Assembly: GCF_030062155.1 (NCBI RefSeq)
Contig: NZ_CP118269.1
Coordinates: 434,001-498,000 of the forward strand
Direction of reading: 5' to 3'
Length of the DNA: 64,000 bases
Origin: Pantoea sp. Lij88
GTDB taxonomy: Bacteria; Pseudomonadota; Gammaproteobacteria; Enterobacterales; Enterobacteriaceae
Shown piece by piece: positions 16,121 to 30,716 of the stretch. The position numbers and the translations under genes were made by a program. The notes below the pieces were generated by a model. It did no database searches. It was not told the origin of the DNA and saw only the letters and a list, made by a program, of their open reading frames with translations. The stretch's first letter is position 1; the number at the start of each line of letters is the position of its first letter.

Positions 16121-17473
16121 ATGGAACGAACGCTGTTACTGAAGAATGCCGAATGCGTAGTCTGCATGGATGCCGACCGTCGCGAAATACGGAACGCCAG
16201 CATTCTGATAAAAGGCAATCAGATCGTTGCGGTCGGGGAAGCAGAATCGTTACCCGATAGCGCGGATGAGATTATCGATCTGCGGGGACACATCGTTATT
16301 CCTGGCCTGATCAATACGCATCATCATATGTACCAGAGCCTGACCCGCGCCATCCCTGCAGTACAAAACGGTGAACTGTTCAACTGGCTGACCCACCTTT
16401 ACCCACTATGGCAAAATCTGACGCCTGAGATGATTCATATCTCAACGCAGATTTCGATGGCTGAGTTAATGCTCTCCGGCTGCACCACGACCAGTGACCA
16501 CCTCTATGTCTACCCTAATGGCTGTAAGCTGGACGACAGTATTGAGGCTGCAGCCGTAATGGGCATGCGCTTCCATGCGAGTCGGGGCAGCATGAGCGTC
16601 GGTAAATCCCTGGGTGGCCTGCCGCCCGATTCGCTGGTTGAGAAGGAAGCCGCGATCCTCGAGGATACGCAGCGCGTGATTGAGCGCTACCACGATGACA
16701 GCTTCGGCTCGATGTTACGCATCGTGGTGGCGCCATGTTCACCGTTCTCAGTCAGCCGTGAGCTGATGAAGCAATCCGCTGCGCTGGCACGTAACTTCGG
16801 GGTCTCGATGCACACGCATCTGGCGGAGAACGACAACGATATCCGTTATAGTCGCGAGAAGTTCAACGTGACCCCAGCGCAGTATGTTGAAGACCTCGGC
16901 TGGGTAGGGCCGGATGTCTGGCATGCCCACTGCGTTAAACTGGATCAGCACGGTATAGCGCTCTTTGCGCGCACCGGTACCGGCATCGCCCACTGTCCCT
17001 GCTCGAACATGCGCCTCGGCTCGGGCATTGCTCCGATACGGCACATGTGCGATGCCGGCGTACACGTTGGTTTAGGTGTGGATGGCTCCGCCTCCAATGA
17101 CAGCTCAGACATGATGGCAGAGGTACGTCAGGCGATGCTGCTGCAACGTGTCGGTTTCGGCCCGGATGCGATGACGGCCCGTCAGGCAGTAGAGCTGGCG
17201 ACCCTGGGGGGAGCAAAAGTGCTGAATCGTAATGACGTGGGCGCCATTGCGCCAGGCATGATGGCTGACTTAGCGATCTTTGACCTGAATTGCATCGGTC
17301 TTGCCGGGGCAGGGCACGATCCTGTCGCCGCCCTGGTATTCTGTAATCCGGGACAGGTCGCTTACAGCATCATTAACGGAAAAGTCAGGGTGCGTAACGG
17401 ACAACTGGCCGGAATTGAACTGCCAGCCGTGCTGCATCAGCATAACCAACTGGCCAGAAAACTGGCTGGTTGA
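16121..17473 (+). CDS. 8-oxoguanine deaminase-like amidohydrolase
   Basis: A 450-residue member of the amidohydrolase superfamily (COG0402 deaminases). Metal-site motifs are intact: HxH at 67-69 (INTHHHMYQSLTRA), His231 and Glu236 in HTHLAEN, His270 in WHAHCVKL, and Asp321 in GVDGSASNDSS. The segment order and the PCSNMRLGSGIAP motif fit the 8-oxoguanine deaminase / AtzB-like clade, which turns 8-oxoguanine into urate plus ammonia. Guanine, isoxanthopterin or triazine-type substrates cannot be excluded. The ATG at 16121 fits the family start, though its ribosome site is weak; an in-frame TTG at 16073 adds 16 unrelated residues. It stands alone between the S10 terminator and its own terminator, just before the spc promoter. 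Codon use looks like moderately expressed host genes, unlike the flanking ribosomal genes. Confidence 0.8.
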   Translation: MERTLLLKNAECVVCMDADRREIRNASILIKGNQIVAVGEAESLPDSADEIIDLRGHIVIPGLINTHHHMYQSLTRAIPAVQNGELFNWLTHLYPLWQNLTPEMIHISTQISMAELMLSGCTTTSDHLYVYPNGCKLDDSIEAAAVMGMRFHASRGSMSVGKSLGGLPPDSLVEKEAAILEDTQRVIERYHDDSFGSMLRIVVAPCSPFSVSRELMKQSAALARNFGVSMHTHLAENDNDIRYSREKFNVTPAQYVEDLGWVGPDVWHAHCVKLDQHGIALFARTGTGIAHCPCSNMRLGSGIAPIRHMCDAGVHVGLGVDGSASNDSSDMMAEVRQAMLLQRVGFGPDAMTARQAVELATLGGAKVLNRNDVGAIAPGMMADLAIFDLNCIGLAGAGHDPVAALVFCNPGQVAYSIINGKVRVRNGQLAGIELPAVLHQHNQLARKLAG

Positions 17474-17582
17474 GCCATAAGGGCACTTTATTTGGGAGGC
17501 GACGAAAAATAAGGCAGATTACATTTGCTACTGTTCGCACTATTCCCTAGAATACGCCCTCCCTGTCATCAGGGAAAATCAG

Positions 17583-17611
17583 CGGCTCGATTGAGAGCCG
17601 TTTATTTTTTC
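17583..17611 (+). terminator. Rho-independent terminator after the deaminase gene
   Basis: A perfect CGGCTC/GAGCCG stem with a 6-base loop (17583-17600) is followed by TTTATTTTTT. It lies about 110 bases after the deaminase stop and directly before the spc promoter, insulating the two. Confidence 0.8.
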
Positions 17612-17640
17612 TACCCATCTGTGAGAACCGGTGTTACAAT
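17612..17640 (+). promoter_or_regulatory. spc operon promoter
   Basis: TACAAT (17635-17640) followed by a GC-rich discriminator GCCGCGCCC. The stretch from CTACCCAT to the rplN start, including GTAGTAGTTGACATTAGCGGAGCACTAAA (in two overlapping parts), matches the E. coli spc promoter and leader. A good -35 hexamer is not evident, as in E. coli. Its preservation shows that the inserted deaminase did not disrupt spc control. Confidence 0.8.
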
Positions 17641-17709
17641 GCCGCGCCCTCAATTATGGGGCTTTCTAACGACCTGAGGTTTAGGTCCCGAAGTAGTAGT
17701 TGACATTAG

Positions 17710-18972
<1,263 letters not shown>

Positions 18973-18977
18973 GGTAG

Positions 18978-19292
<315 letters not shown>

Positions 19293-19306
19293 TTGTCACC
19301 AATTGA

Positions 19307-20627
<1,321 letters not shown>

Positions 20628-20632
20628 GGTAG

Positions 20633-21765
<1,133 letters not shown>

Positions 21766-21772
21766 GTAGCAG

Positions 21773-23104
21773 ATGGCTAAACAACCGGGATTAGATTTTC
21801 AAAGTGCCAAAGGCGGCTTTGGTGAGCTGAAACGCAGACTGCTGTTTGTAATCGGCGCACTCATTGTCTTCCGTATTGGCTCTTTCATTCCAATCCCTGG
21901 TATTGATGCCACTGTACTTGCCAAACTGCTTGAGCAACAGCGTGGCACCATCATTGAAATGTTTAACATGTTCTCTGGTGGTGCTCTCAGCCGTGCTTCT
22001 ATTTTCGCGCTGGGCATCATGCCGTATATTTCGGCATCGATTATCATCCAGTTATTAACGGTGGTTCATCCAGCGTTAGCGGAAATTAAGAAAGAAGGGG
22101 AGGCTGGCCGTCGTAAGATTAGCCAGTACACCCGATACGGTACGTTGGTATTGGCCATATTTCAGTCGATCGGTATTGCTACCGGTCTGCCGAATATGCC
22201 AGGGATGCAAGGCCTGGTAATGAATCCAGGCTTTGCCTTCTACTTTACCGCTGTTGTGAGTCTGGTCTCAGGAACGATGTTCCTGATGTGGCTGGGCGAA
22301 CAGATTACTGAACGTGGTATCGGTAACGGTATTTCGATCATTATCTTCGCAGGTATCGTTGCGGGTCTCCCGCCGGCCATTGGCCATACCATCGAGCAAG
22401 CGCGGCAAGGCGACCTGCACTTCCTTCTGTTGCTGTTGGTTGCAGTACTCGTATTCGCAGTGACCTTCTTTGTTATCTTCGTTGAACGTGGTCAACGCCG
22501 CATTGTGGTGAACTACGCAAAACGTCAGCAAGGTCGTCGCGTTTACGCTGCACAGAGCACACATTTACCGTTGAAAGTGAACATGGCGGGTGTAATTCCA
22601 GCCATCTTTGCTTCCAGCATTATTCTGTTCCCGGCAACGATTGCATCGTGGTTTGGGGGCGGTACCGGTTGGAACTGGCTGACAACAATTTCGCTGTATT
22701 TGCAGCCAGGACAGCCGCTTTATGTGCTACTCTATGCGACTGCAATCATCTTCTTCTGTTTCTTCTATACGGCGTTGGTTTTCAACCCACGTGAAACAGC
22801 AGATAACCTGAAGAAGTCTGGTGCATTCGTACCGGGAATTCGTCCGGGAGAGCAAACGGCGAAGTATATTGATAAAGTAATGACGCGACTGACCTTAATC
22901 GGCGCTCTCTACATTACGTTTATCTGCCTTATCCCGGAGTTCATGCGTGATGCGATGAAGGTTCCCTTCTACTTTGGCGGTACTTCACTGCTTATCGTAG
23001 TTGTCGTCATCATGGACTTTATGGCTCAAGTGCAAACTCTGATGATGTCAAGTCAGTATGAGTCGGCACTGAAGAAAGCTAACCTGAAAGGCTACGGCCG
23101 TTAA
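21773..23104 (+). CDS. secY: Protein translocase channel subunit SecY
   Basis: SecY is the pore of the SecYEG channel that moves unfolded proteins across or into the inner membrane. The 443-residue protein has ten membrane helices; recognisable parts are the plug-region sequence after TM1, the TM2-TM3 segment [19 protein letters not shown] (about 78-96) and the cytoplasmic C5 loop (about 335-370) that contacts SecA and ribosomes. Co-transcription with ribosomal genes is the usual arrangement. Confidence 0.99.
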   Translation: MAKQPGLDFQSAKGGFGELKRRLLFVIGALIVFRIGSFIPIPGIDATVLAKLLEQQRGTIIEMFNMFSGGALSRASIFALGIMPYISASIIIQLLTVVHPALAEIKKEGEAGRRKISQYTRYGTLVLAIFQSIGIATGLPNMPGMQGLVMNPGFAFYFTAVVSLVSGTMFLMWLGEQITERGIGNGISIIIFAGIVAGLPPAIGHTIEQARQGDLHFLLLLLVAVLVFAVTFFVIFVERGQRRIVVNYAKRQQGRRVYAAQSTHLPLKVNMAGVIPAIFASSIILFPATIASWFGGGTGWNWLTTISLYLQPGQPLYVLLYATAIIFFCFFYTALVFNPRETADNLKKSGAFVPGIRPGEQTAKYIDKVMTRLTLIGALYITFICLIPEFMRDAMKVPFYFGGTSLLIVVVVIMDFMAQVQTLMMSSQYESALKKANLKGYGR

Positions 23105-23136
23105 TTCAGTTGGTTGAGAAGTTACGGAGAGTAAAA

Positions 23137-23253
23137 ATGAAAGTTCGTGCTTCCGTCAAGAGATTATGTCGTAACTGCAAAATCATTCGTCGCGACGGTG
23201 TCGTCCGTGTGATCTGCAGCGCCGAGCCAAAGCATAAACAGCGCCAAGGCTGA
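23137..23253 (+). CDS. rpmJ: 50S ribosomal protein L36
   Basis: L36 is a 38-residue zinc-ribbon protein of the 50S subunit. The frame runs from ATG at 23137 to TGA at 23251-23253. Zinc ligands Cys11, Cys14, Cys27 and His33 are all present, so this is the zinc-dependent paralogue. It has a CGGAGAG ribosome site and closes the spc operon. A 146-base gap with the alpha leader follows. Confidence 0.98.
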   Translation: MKVRASVKRLCRNCKIIRRDGVVRVICSAEPKHKQRQG

Positions 23254-23289
23254 TTTTGTCACATATTTTTCTTGCAAAGTCGGGTTGAG

Positions 23290-23420
23290 CTGGCTAGATT
23301 AGCCAGCCAATCTTTTGTATGTCAGTGCGTTTCCATTTGAGTATCCTGAAAACGGGCTTTTCAGCATGGGACGTGCTTGTTTAATTATAGGAGTGCATAG
23401 TGGCCCGTATAGCAGGCATT
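23290..23420 (+). promoter_or_regulatory. Alpha operon ribosome-binding-site pseudoknot (S4 target)
   Basis: The leader from AGCCAGCCAATCTTTTGTATG through CATTTGAGTATCCTGAAAACGG and CTTTTCAGCATGG to the GTG start of rpsM is nearly identical to the E. coli alpha-operon leader, which folds as a nested pseudoknot bound by S4. Binding traps the 30S subunit and represses rpsM, rpsK, rpsD and rplQ. Ribosome site AGGAG at 23388-23392. The quoted segments are separate pieces of the leader. Confidence 0.8.
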
Positions 23421-23756
23421 AACATTCCTGATCAAAAACATACCGTTATCGCATTAACTTCGATCTTCGGTATCGGTAAAACCCGTTCAAAAGCCATCTG
23501 CGCTTCAACGGGTATTGCTGAAAATGTTAAGATCAGTGAGCTGTCTGAAGAACAAATTGATCAGCTGCGTGATGCAGTTGCGAAATTCGTTGTAGAAGGT
23601 GATCTGCGCCGTGAAATCACCCTGAGCATCAAGCGTCTTATGGACCTTGGTTGCTACCGTGGTTTGCGCCATCGTCGTGGTCTTCCGGTTCGCGGTCAGC
23701 GTACTAAGACCAACGCACGTACCCGTAAGGGTCCGCGTAAACCGATCAAGAAATAA
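23400..23756 (+). CDS. rpsM: 30S ribosomal protein S13
   Basis: S13 contacts P-site tRNA and forms head bridges to L5 and 23S rRNA. The 118-residue protein ([16 protein letters not shown] to [13 protein letters not shown]) starts with GTG, the start fixed in this leader by the pseudoknot and the AGGAG site. First gene of the alpha operon; rpsK follows after 16 bases. Confidence 0.99.
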   Translation: MARIAGINIPDQKHTVIALTSIFGIGKTRSKAICASTGIAENVKISELSEEQIDQLRDAVAKFVVEGDLRREITLSIKRLMDLGCYRGLRHRRGLPVRGQRTKTNARTRKGPRKPIKK

Positions 23757-23769
23757 TCGGGGTGAGTAA

Positions 23770-24162
<393 letters not shown>

Positions 24163-24177
24163 CGCCCGTTTTTTTAG

Positions 24178-24816
<639 letters not shown>

Positions 24817-24841
24817 GGCTTAGTACCAAAGAGAGGACACA

Positions 24842-25831
24842 ATGCAGGGTTCTGTGACAGAGTTTCTAAAACCGCGCCTGGTAGATATCGAGCAAGTGAG
24901 TTCGACGCACGCCAAGGTGACCCTTGAGCCTTTAGAGCGTGGCTTTGGCCATACTCTTGGTAACGCACTGCGCCGTATTCTGCTTTCATCCATGCCGGGT
25001 TGCGCGGTGACCGAGGTTGAAATTGATGGTGTACTTCATGAGTACAGCACCAAAGAGGGCGTACAGGAAGATATCCTGGAAATCCTGCTCAACCTGAAAG
25101 GGCTGGCGGTAAGAGTTCAGGGGAAAGATGAAGTTATTCTGACCCTGAATAAATCTGGCATTGGCCCTGTGACTGCAGCCGACATTACCCATGATGGTGA
25201 TGTCGAAATCGTCAAGCCTCAGCATGTCATTTGCCATCTGACCGATGAGAACGCTGCTATCAGCATGCGTATCAAAGTTCAGCGTGGACGTGGCTATGTG
25301 CCGGCTTCTGCCCGAATTCATTCGGAAGAAGATGAGCGCCCAATCGGCCGCCTGTTAGTTGACGCTTGCTACAGCCCTGTAGACCGTATCGCCTACAATG
25401 TTGAAGCAGCGCGTGTAGAGCAGCGCACCGACCTGGACAAGCTGGTCATCGAAATGGAAACCAACGGCACAATCGATCCTGAAGAGGCGATTCGTCGTGC
25501 GGCAACCATTCTGGCAGAACAACTTGAAGCTTTCGTTGACTTACGTGATGTACGTCAGCCGGAAGTTAAAGAAGAGAAACCAGAATTCGATCCGATCCTG
25601 CTGCGCCCTGTTGACGATCTGGAATTGACTGTCCGCTCTGCTAACTGCCTTAAGGCAGAAGCTATCCACTACATCGGTGATCTGGTACAGCGTACCGAGG
25701 TTGAGCTGCTTAAAACGCCTAACCTTGGTAAAAAATCTCTTACCGAGATTAAAGATGTGCTGGCTTCGCGTGGTCTTTCTCTGGGCATGCGCCTCGAGAA
25801 CTGGCCGCCAGCAAGCATTGCTGATGAATAA
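24842..25831 (+). CDS. rpoA: RNA polymerase alpha subunit
   Basis: Alpha dimerises to start RNA polymerase assembly and binds UP elements and activators. The 329-residue protein has the N-terminal dimerisation domain (1-235; [17 protein letters not shown] at about 37-53) and the C-terminal domain (about 250-329), which keeps the UP-element residues around Arg265 (SANCLKAE) and the [11 protein letters not shown] helix. ATG after GAGAGGAC. Standard length. Confidence 0.99.
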
Positions 25832-25847
25832 TCAGATCACAGGTTAA

Positions 25848-26258
<411 letters not shown>

Positions 26259-26271
26259 TCTGTAGCAACGT

Positions 26272-26299
26272 AAAAAACCCGCTTCGGCGGGTTTTTTAT
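26272..26299 (+). terminator. Rho-independent terminator of the alpha operon
   Basis: AAAAAACCCGC and GCGGGTTTTTT flank a TTCG loop (26272-26297). The T-run is continuous with the stem; the A-run makes it potentially bidirectional. Confidence 0.95.
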
Positions 26300-26353
26300 T
26301 GCCTGAAATTTACTACCTTAGAACGTAGTCCTTCATGTTCAAAGGAGCTCACT

Positions 26354-26725
26354 ATGTGGCTGGTTGACGAACTTGCTGAGCAGCACATCAAAGCTGCGCT
26401 TGAGAAAGGCGAGCTAAGTAATCTTCCTGGCTCCGGCAAGCCGCTGCAGCTGGATGATGACAGCCATGTTCCGCCTGAGTTAAGAGCGGGCTACCGGTTA
26501 CTCAAAAATTCGGGCTATCTGCCGCCGGAGCTTGAGATGCGACGGGAAGCCATGGAAGTTAACGATCTTATTCGGCAGCTGGATCCCGAAGATCATCGCT
26601 ATCAGGATCATTGTCATCGGCTTCAGGTGCTGGAGCTGAGATTACGTCAGGCAGGTATGAGTACTGATTTTCTGCATGGCACTTATTCCACTGCCATTGA
26701 GCATCGTTTCCGCGAGGAGAAGTAA
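26354..26725 (+). CDS. yhdN: DUF1992 family protein YhdN (DnaJ-homologue subfamily)
   Basis: A 123-residue protein with the DUF1992 core: WLVDELAEQHIKAALEKGEL, SNLPGSGKPLQLDDD and the PPELEMRREAMEVNDLI helix. Family members are sometimes labelled DnaJ-homologue subfamily C member 28 but lack a J domain; no function is established. The start uses a GGAGCTC site. Its stop abuts the zntR ATG with no gap (TAAATG), as in E. coli, so the two are co-translated. Confidence 0.92.
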   Translation: MWLVDELAEQHIKAALEKGELSNLPGSGKPLQLDDDSHVPPELRAGYRLLKNSGYLPPELEMRREAMEVNDLIRQLDPEDHRYQDHCHRLQVLELRLRQAGMSTDFLHGTYSTAIEHRFREEK

Positions 26726-27142
26726 ATGTTTCGCATTGGTCAGTTAGCTAAGCTTGCAGAGGTGACCCCAGACACGATCCGTTTTTATGAAAAACAGCAG
26801 ATGATGGATCATGATGGCCGGACAGAAGGCGGTTTTCGCCTTTACAGTGAGAGCGATCTTCAGCGACTGAAATTCATTCGTTACGGTCGTAAACTGGGCT
26901 TTAGCCTGGAAGCGATCAGAGAGCTGCTCTCGATCCGGGTCGATCCTGCTCATCACACCTGTCAGGAATCAAAAGCGATCGTTGAAAAAAGGCTGAATGA
27001 AGTGGCTCAGATGATTGCGGAATTAGAAACGATGCAGCGTTCCCTGCGACACCTCTCGGATGCCTGTTGTGGTGACAGTCACAGTAGCATTTCGTGCTCA
27101 ATTCTGGAGGCACTTGAGCGGGGTGAAGCTTTGAGCAAATAA
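26726..27142 (+). CDS. zntR: Zn(II)-responsive MerR-family regulator ZntR
   Basis: ZntR is a MerR-type activator that, with bound zinc, untwists the zntA promoter to induce the export ATPase. The 138-residue protein has the N-terminal winged HTH (about 1-70), a dimerisation helix and the metal site: Cys79, Cys114, Cys115, His119 and Cys124 are all in place. zntA is not in this window. It follows yhdN without a gap. Confidence 0.96.
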   Translation: MFRIGQLAKLAEVTPDTIRFYEKQQMMDHDGRTEGGFRLYSESDLQRLKFIRYGRKLGFSLEAIRELLSIRVDPAHHTCQESKAIVEKRLNEVAQMIAELETMQRSLRHLSDACCGDSHSSISCSILEALERGEALSK

Positions 27143-27201
27143 GCATATTGTTATTTTGCTGCAAAGGAATAGAGTATCAGACCATCTCAACAGGAGGCGT
27201 C

Positions 27202-27435
27202 ATGAGTAAATATCAGCACACCAAAGGGCAAATCCGCGATAATGCGATTCAGGCTCTGTTGCACGACCCGTTATTTCGGCAGCGCATTGAGCAGAAGCAA
27301 AAGGGTAAAGGAAGTTTTAAACGGAAAGAGAAACATGGCAAGGGGACTGGATGCGAGGGCAGTGATAAGAAAGCGTCTTATCACTGCCCTTCTGCTTTTA
27401 CGGTCAAAAAAACCGCCTGTGCGGCGGCTTATTAA
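27202..27435 (+). CDS. arfA: Alternative ribosome-rescue factor ArfA
   Basis: ArfA enters stalled nonstop ribosomes and recruits RF2 to release the chain when tmRNA is short. The 77-residue frame starts at ATG 27202 after CAGGAGG. Residues 1-50 hold the active part: [22 protein letters not shown] and the basic [16 protein letters not shown] perfect 13-bp hairpin at 27357-27389 (codons about 52-63) lies inside the frame. In E. coli this hairpin causes RNase III cutting or termination and makes the mRNA nonstop, so tmRNA destroys ArfA unless trans-translation fails. The C-terminal residues after the hairpin differ strongly from E. coli, as expected if they are rarely made. Confidence 0.95.
   Translation: MSKYQHTKGQIRDNAIQALLHDPLFRQRIEQKQKGKGSFKRKEKHGKGTGCEGSDKKASYHCPSAFTVKKTACAAAY
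27357..27389 (+). promoter_or_regulatory. Intragenic hairpin of arfA (RNase III/terminator type)
   Basis: GGGCAGTGATAAG (27357-27369) and CTTATCACTGCCC (27377-27389) form a perfect 13-bp stem with a 7-base loop inside the arfA frame, followed by TTCTGCTTTTA. It corresponds to the regulatory stem-loop of E. coli arfA. Confidence 0.85.
27406..27430 (-). terminator. Rho-independent terminator of mscL
   Basis: On the minus strand CCGCC/GGCGG with a short loop is followed by seven T (the A-run at 27406-27412). It lies 5 bases past the mscL stop and within the 3' end of the arfA frame. Confidence 0.85.
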
Positions 27436-27846
27436 CTATACGCGGGTGTTCTGCTGTTTCAGCAGATCGCGGATTTCAGTCAGCAGTAATTCTTCATTTG
27501 TTGGTTTCGCAACCGGCTTCTCAACTTCCTTTTTCTTGTACAGACGATTCATTAACTTGATCGCCATGAAAATAGCGAAAGCGATGATCACGAAATCGAA
27601 GATGGTCTGAAGGAAAATACCGTACTGCATCACAACGGCTGGCGCATCACCAACTGCTGGCTTAAGTACCCACGCGAATGATTTAAAATCGACGCCACCA
27701 ATCAGTAAGCCTAAGGGTGGCATGATGATGTTGGCGACTAACGATGAAACGATTTTACCGAAAGCAGCACCGATGATGACACCAACAGCTAAATCCATCA
27801 CGTTGCCGCGCATTGCGAAGTCGCGAAACTCTTTGATTAAACTCAT
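27436..27846 (-). CDS. mscL: Large-conductance mechanosensitive channel MscL
   Basis: MscL is a pentameric inner-membrane channel that opens under strong membrane tension to release solutes in osmotic downshock. The 136-residue subunit has the N-terminal amphipathic helix and TM1 ([30 protein letters not shown]; two parts), a periplasmic loop, TM2 (about 75-100) and the cytoplasmic helix with EIRDLLKQQ. The ATG at 27846 with AAGGAG fits the family N-terminus; an in-frame start 63 bases upstream adds unrelated residues. Confidence 0.97.
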   Translation of the reverse strand: MSLIKEFRDFAMRGNVMDLAVGVIIGAAFGKIVSSLVANIIMPPLGLLIGGVDFKSFAWVLKPAVGDAPAVVMQYGIFLQTIFDFVIIAFAIFMAIKLMNRLYKKKEVEKPVAKPTNEELLLTEIRDLLKQQNTRV

Positions 27847-27970
27847 ACTTATCTCCTTGCCCAAGCCAATGCCATAAAGTCTAACAAACCTTACTGTTTT
27901 TGCCATCAACTCAGCTTATTAAGCGGCAGTTTTACGTCTCAGGTGTTCTGTTCGCCTGTAAAAGCGGCAT

Positions 27971-29347
27971 TTACAGGAAAAATGGACTCGGCTGGAAGAG
28001 ACGTTCCACATCCGACACAAACTTCTTATCGGTCAGGAACATGATGACGTGATCGCCTTGTTCAATTCGCAGGTTATCATTGGCAATCATCACATCGTCA
28101 CCGCGAACCACTGCGCCAATGATGGTTCCTGGCGGCAGCTTGATATCGTCAATGGAGCGGCCGACCACGCGTGACGTTGATTCGTCACCATGCGCTATCG
28201 CTTCGATCGCTTCTGCAATACCGCGTCGTAACGATGAAACGCCCACGATATCCGCTTTTCGCACGTGACCCAGCAGGGCAGAGATCGTGGCCTGTTGAGG
28301 TGAAATAGCGATATCGATAACACTGCCCTGAACCAGATCGACGTAGGCGCGGCGCTGAATCAGCACCATGACCTTCTTCGCACCCATCTTTTTCGCCAGC
28401 ATGGCTGACATGATGTTGGCTTCATCATCATTGGTGACGGCGATAAACAGATCGACCTGCTCAACATGCTCTTCCGCCAGCAACTCCTGATCCGAGGCAT
28501 CGCCATAAAAGACCACGGTGTCATGCAGGTGCTCTGCGAGTTCCGCTGCGCGCTGAGGGTTACGTTCAATCAGCTTAACGCTGTAATGTTTCTCAAGACG
28601 CTGCGCCAGACCGAAACCAATGTTACCGCCACCTACCAGCATAATTCGCTTGTAAGGTTTCTCCAGCCGCTGCATCTCACTCATCACTGCACGAATGTTC
28701 TGGCTGGCCGCGATGAAAAAGACCTCATCACCGGCTTCTACGATGGTTGAGCCCTGCGGACGAATGGGGCGGTCCTGGCGAAAAATAGCGGCTACGCGCG
28801 TATCGATGTGTGGCATGTGCTCACGCATGATCGACAGCGGATTTCCCACCAGCGGCCCGCCATAATAGGCTTTCACCACCGCCAGGCTGACTTTGCCCTC
28901 TGCAAAGTTAACCACCTGCAGCGCGCCAGGGTACTGGATCAAACGGTAGATATTGTCGATTACCAGCTGTTCAGGGGAGATTAGGTGATCGATAGGCACC
29001 GCTTCAGGAATAAATAACTTGTCCGCATCACGCAGATAGTCGGCCGCGCGAATACGGGCGATACGATTCGGCGTATTGAAAAGCGAATAAGCAATCTGGC
29101 AGGCAATCATGTTGGTTTCATCCGAGTTGGTCACGGCAACCAGCATGTCGGCATCTTCCGCACCCGCCTCACGCAAAATTCGCGGATGAGAACCATGCCC
29201 CTGAACGACGCGCAGATCGAACTTATCCTGCAGATGACGCAGACGTGAAGAGTCGGTATCAACCACGGTGATATCGTTGTTTTCCCCCACCAGATTTTCT
29301 GCCAGGGTTCCGCCAACCTGTCCTGCACCCAGAATGATTATTTTCAT
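27971..29347 (-). CDS. trkA: Trk potassium transport regulator TrkA
   Basis: TrkA is the cytoplasmic NAD(H)-binding ring subunit that gates TrkH/TrkG potassium uptake. The 458-residue protein is a tandem of two RCK units, each with a Rossmann N-domain ([13 protein letters not shown] at about 7; [14 protein letters not shown] at about 239) and a C-domain. Third in the leftward order def-fmt-rsmB-trkA, 18 bases after rsmB. An inverted repeat (CCTGTAAA/TTTACAGG, 27955-27977) overlaps the stop codon and may be a weak terminator. Confidence 0.98.
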   Translation of the reverse strand: MKIIILGAGQVGGTLAENLVGENNDITVVDTDSSRLRHLQDKFDLRVVQGHGSHPRILREAGAEDADMLVAVTNSDETNMIACQIAYSLFNTPNRIARIRAADYLRDADKLFIPEAVPIDHLISPEQLVIDNIYRLIQYPGALQVVNFAEGKVSLAVVKAYYGGPLVGNPLSIMREHMPHIDTRVAAIFRQDRPIRPQGSTIVEAGDEVFFIAASQNIRAVMSEMQRLEKPYKRIMLVGGGNIGFGLAQRLEKHYSVKLIERNPQRAAELAEHLHDTVVFYGDASDQELLAEEHVEQVDLFIAVTNDDEANIMSAMLAKKMGAKKVMVLIQRRAYVDLVQGSVIDIAISPQQATISALLGHVRKADIVGVSSLRRGIAEAIEAIAHGDESTSRVVGRSIDDIKLPPGTIIGAVVRGDDVMIANDNLRIEQGDHVIMFLTDKKFVSDVERLFQPSPFFL

Positions 29348-29365
29348 CGCTTATCAATACTCATC

Positions 29366-30667
29366 TCAGTTTGTACCCGATTTCTTTATCAGCTTAGCGT
29401 AGAAGAAACCATCTCCACCTTCGGCCTGCGGGAATACCTGTAATCCGTTCGCCGGTGCGTCCCTGAGCGATTCTGCCTGTGCATCGTGCTGGCGCTGCAG
29501 GAAAGCGTCTATCTGCTGATGATTCTCTTCAGGCAGGATGGAACAGGTCGCATAAATCAGCGTACCGCCGGGTTTCAGATGCGGCCAGATAGCGTCGAGA
29601 ATTTCACTCTGAAGCTTTGCCAGCTCAGCGATATCACGATCGCGACGCAGCCACTTAATGTCGGGATGGCGTCGGATGACACCGGTTGCAGAGCAGGGCG
29701 CATCCAGCAGAATCCGGTCAAACTGACGATCACCGCACCACTGCTGCGGCGTCCGTCCATCACCCTGTTTGATGTCTGCTTTCATGCCCAGTCGCTGCAG
29801 ATTCTCCTCAACGCGTTTAAGGCGCTGCGCATCCACGTCGACGGCCATCACATGAGCTTCCGGCGCGATTTCAAGGATATGGGTCGTTTTGCCGCCGGGA
29901 GCCGCGCATAAATCCAGGATCTGTTCGCCATTTTGAGGCTCAAGCAGTAACGCACAGCGCTGAGCAGACAAATCCTGCACGGTTACCCAACCCTGATCGA
30001 AGCCAGGTAACTGACTGACCGGGGCAGGGGCGTCAAGCCGCAGCGCATCCGGCACGTCGTCAGCAGGTTGTGCATTCCTGCCACTTTCGACCAGCTTGTC
30101 CAGCCACATTTCACGGTCCTGGTGCTGACGGTTCACCCGCAGCCACATCGGCGGACGCAGATTATTGGCTTCGACGATTTGCTGCCACTGTTCCGGCCAC
30201 GCATGCTGCAATCGCTTTAGCAGCCATCCCGGATGCAGATAACGCTGTGGGCCATCCTGAATGCTGGCGAGCAGCTCTTCCCGCTGGCGCTGAAACTGGC
30301 GTAATACACCATTTAATAAACCTTTAAGGCTGGTGCGCTTCAGAACTTCGGCGCCCGCGACGGTCTCAGCCAGTGCGGCATGAGCAGGCACGCGGGTATA
30401 TTCCAGCTGATAAAGCCCGACCATGATCAGATAGTGCAGAACCCGCTGTTTGCCGGTAAGTGGACGCTCCATCAGTTTGCCGATTAGCGCTTCCAGCTGC
30501 GGTAATGTGCGCAATACGCCAAAACAGATCTCCTGCACTAACGCGCTATCTTTGTCAGAGAGTTTTTTCTGGGCGGCGGGGAGGGCCGTATTCAGGGATT
30601 CGCCCTTGTCGACAACGCGCTCAATAAGTTGAGCGGAGAGGCTACGCAGGTTGATTGATTTAGTCAT
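29366..30667 (-). CDS. rsmB: 16S rRNA m5C967 methyltransferase RsmB
   Basis: RsmB methylates C967 of 16S rRNA with S-adenosylmethionine. The 433-residue protein has an N-terminal NusB-like domain (about 1-140) and a C-terminal methyltransferase domain with [15 protein letters not shown] (about 258-272), DAPCSATG and the catalytic cysteine in [10 protein letters not shown]. It has the normal length. It follows fmt after 49 bases, and trkA comes next. Confidence 0.97.
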   Translation of the reverse strand: MTKSINLRSLSAQLIERVVDKGESLNTALPAAQKKLSDKDSALVQEICFGVLRTLPQLEALIGKLMERPLTGKQRVLHYLIMVGLYQLEYTRVPAHAALAETVAGAEVLKRTSLKGLLNGVLRQFQRQREELLASIQDGPQRYLHPGWLLKRLQHAWPEQWQQIVEANNLRPPMWLRVNRQHQDREMWLDKLVESGRNAQPADDVPDALRLDAPAPVSQLPGFDQGWVTVQDLSAQRCALLLEPQNGEQILDLCAAPGGKTTHILEIAPEAHVMAVDVDAQRLKRVEENLQRLGMKADIKQGDGRTPQQWCGDRQFDRILLDAPCSATGVIRRHPDIKWLRRDRDIAELAKLQSEILDAIWPHLKPGGTLIYATCSILPEENHQQIDAFLQRQHDAQAESLRDAPANGLQVFPQAEGGDGFFYAKLIKKSGTN

Positions 30668-30716
30668 AGGGTTTTGTCATCAAACAAAAGGCCCGGTGAG
30701 TGACCGGGCCTGAGAG

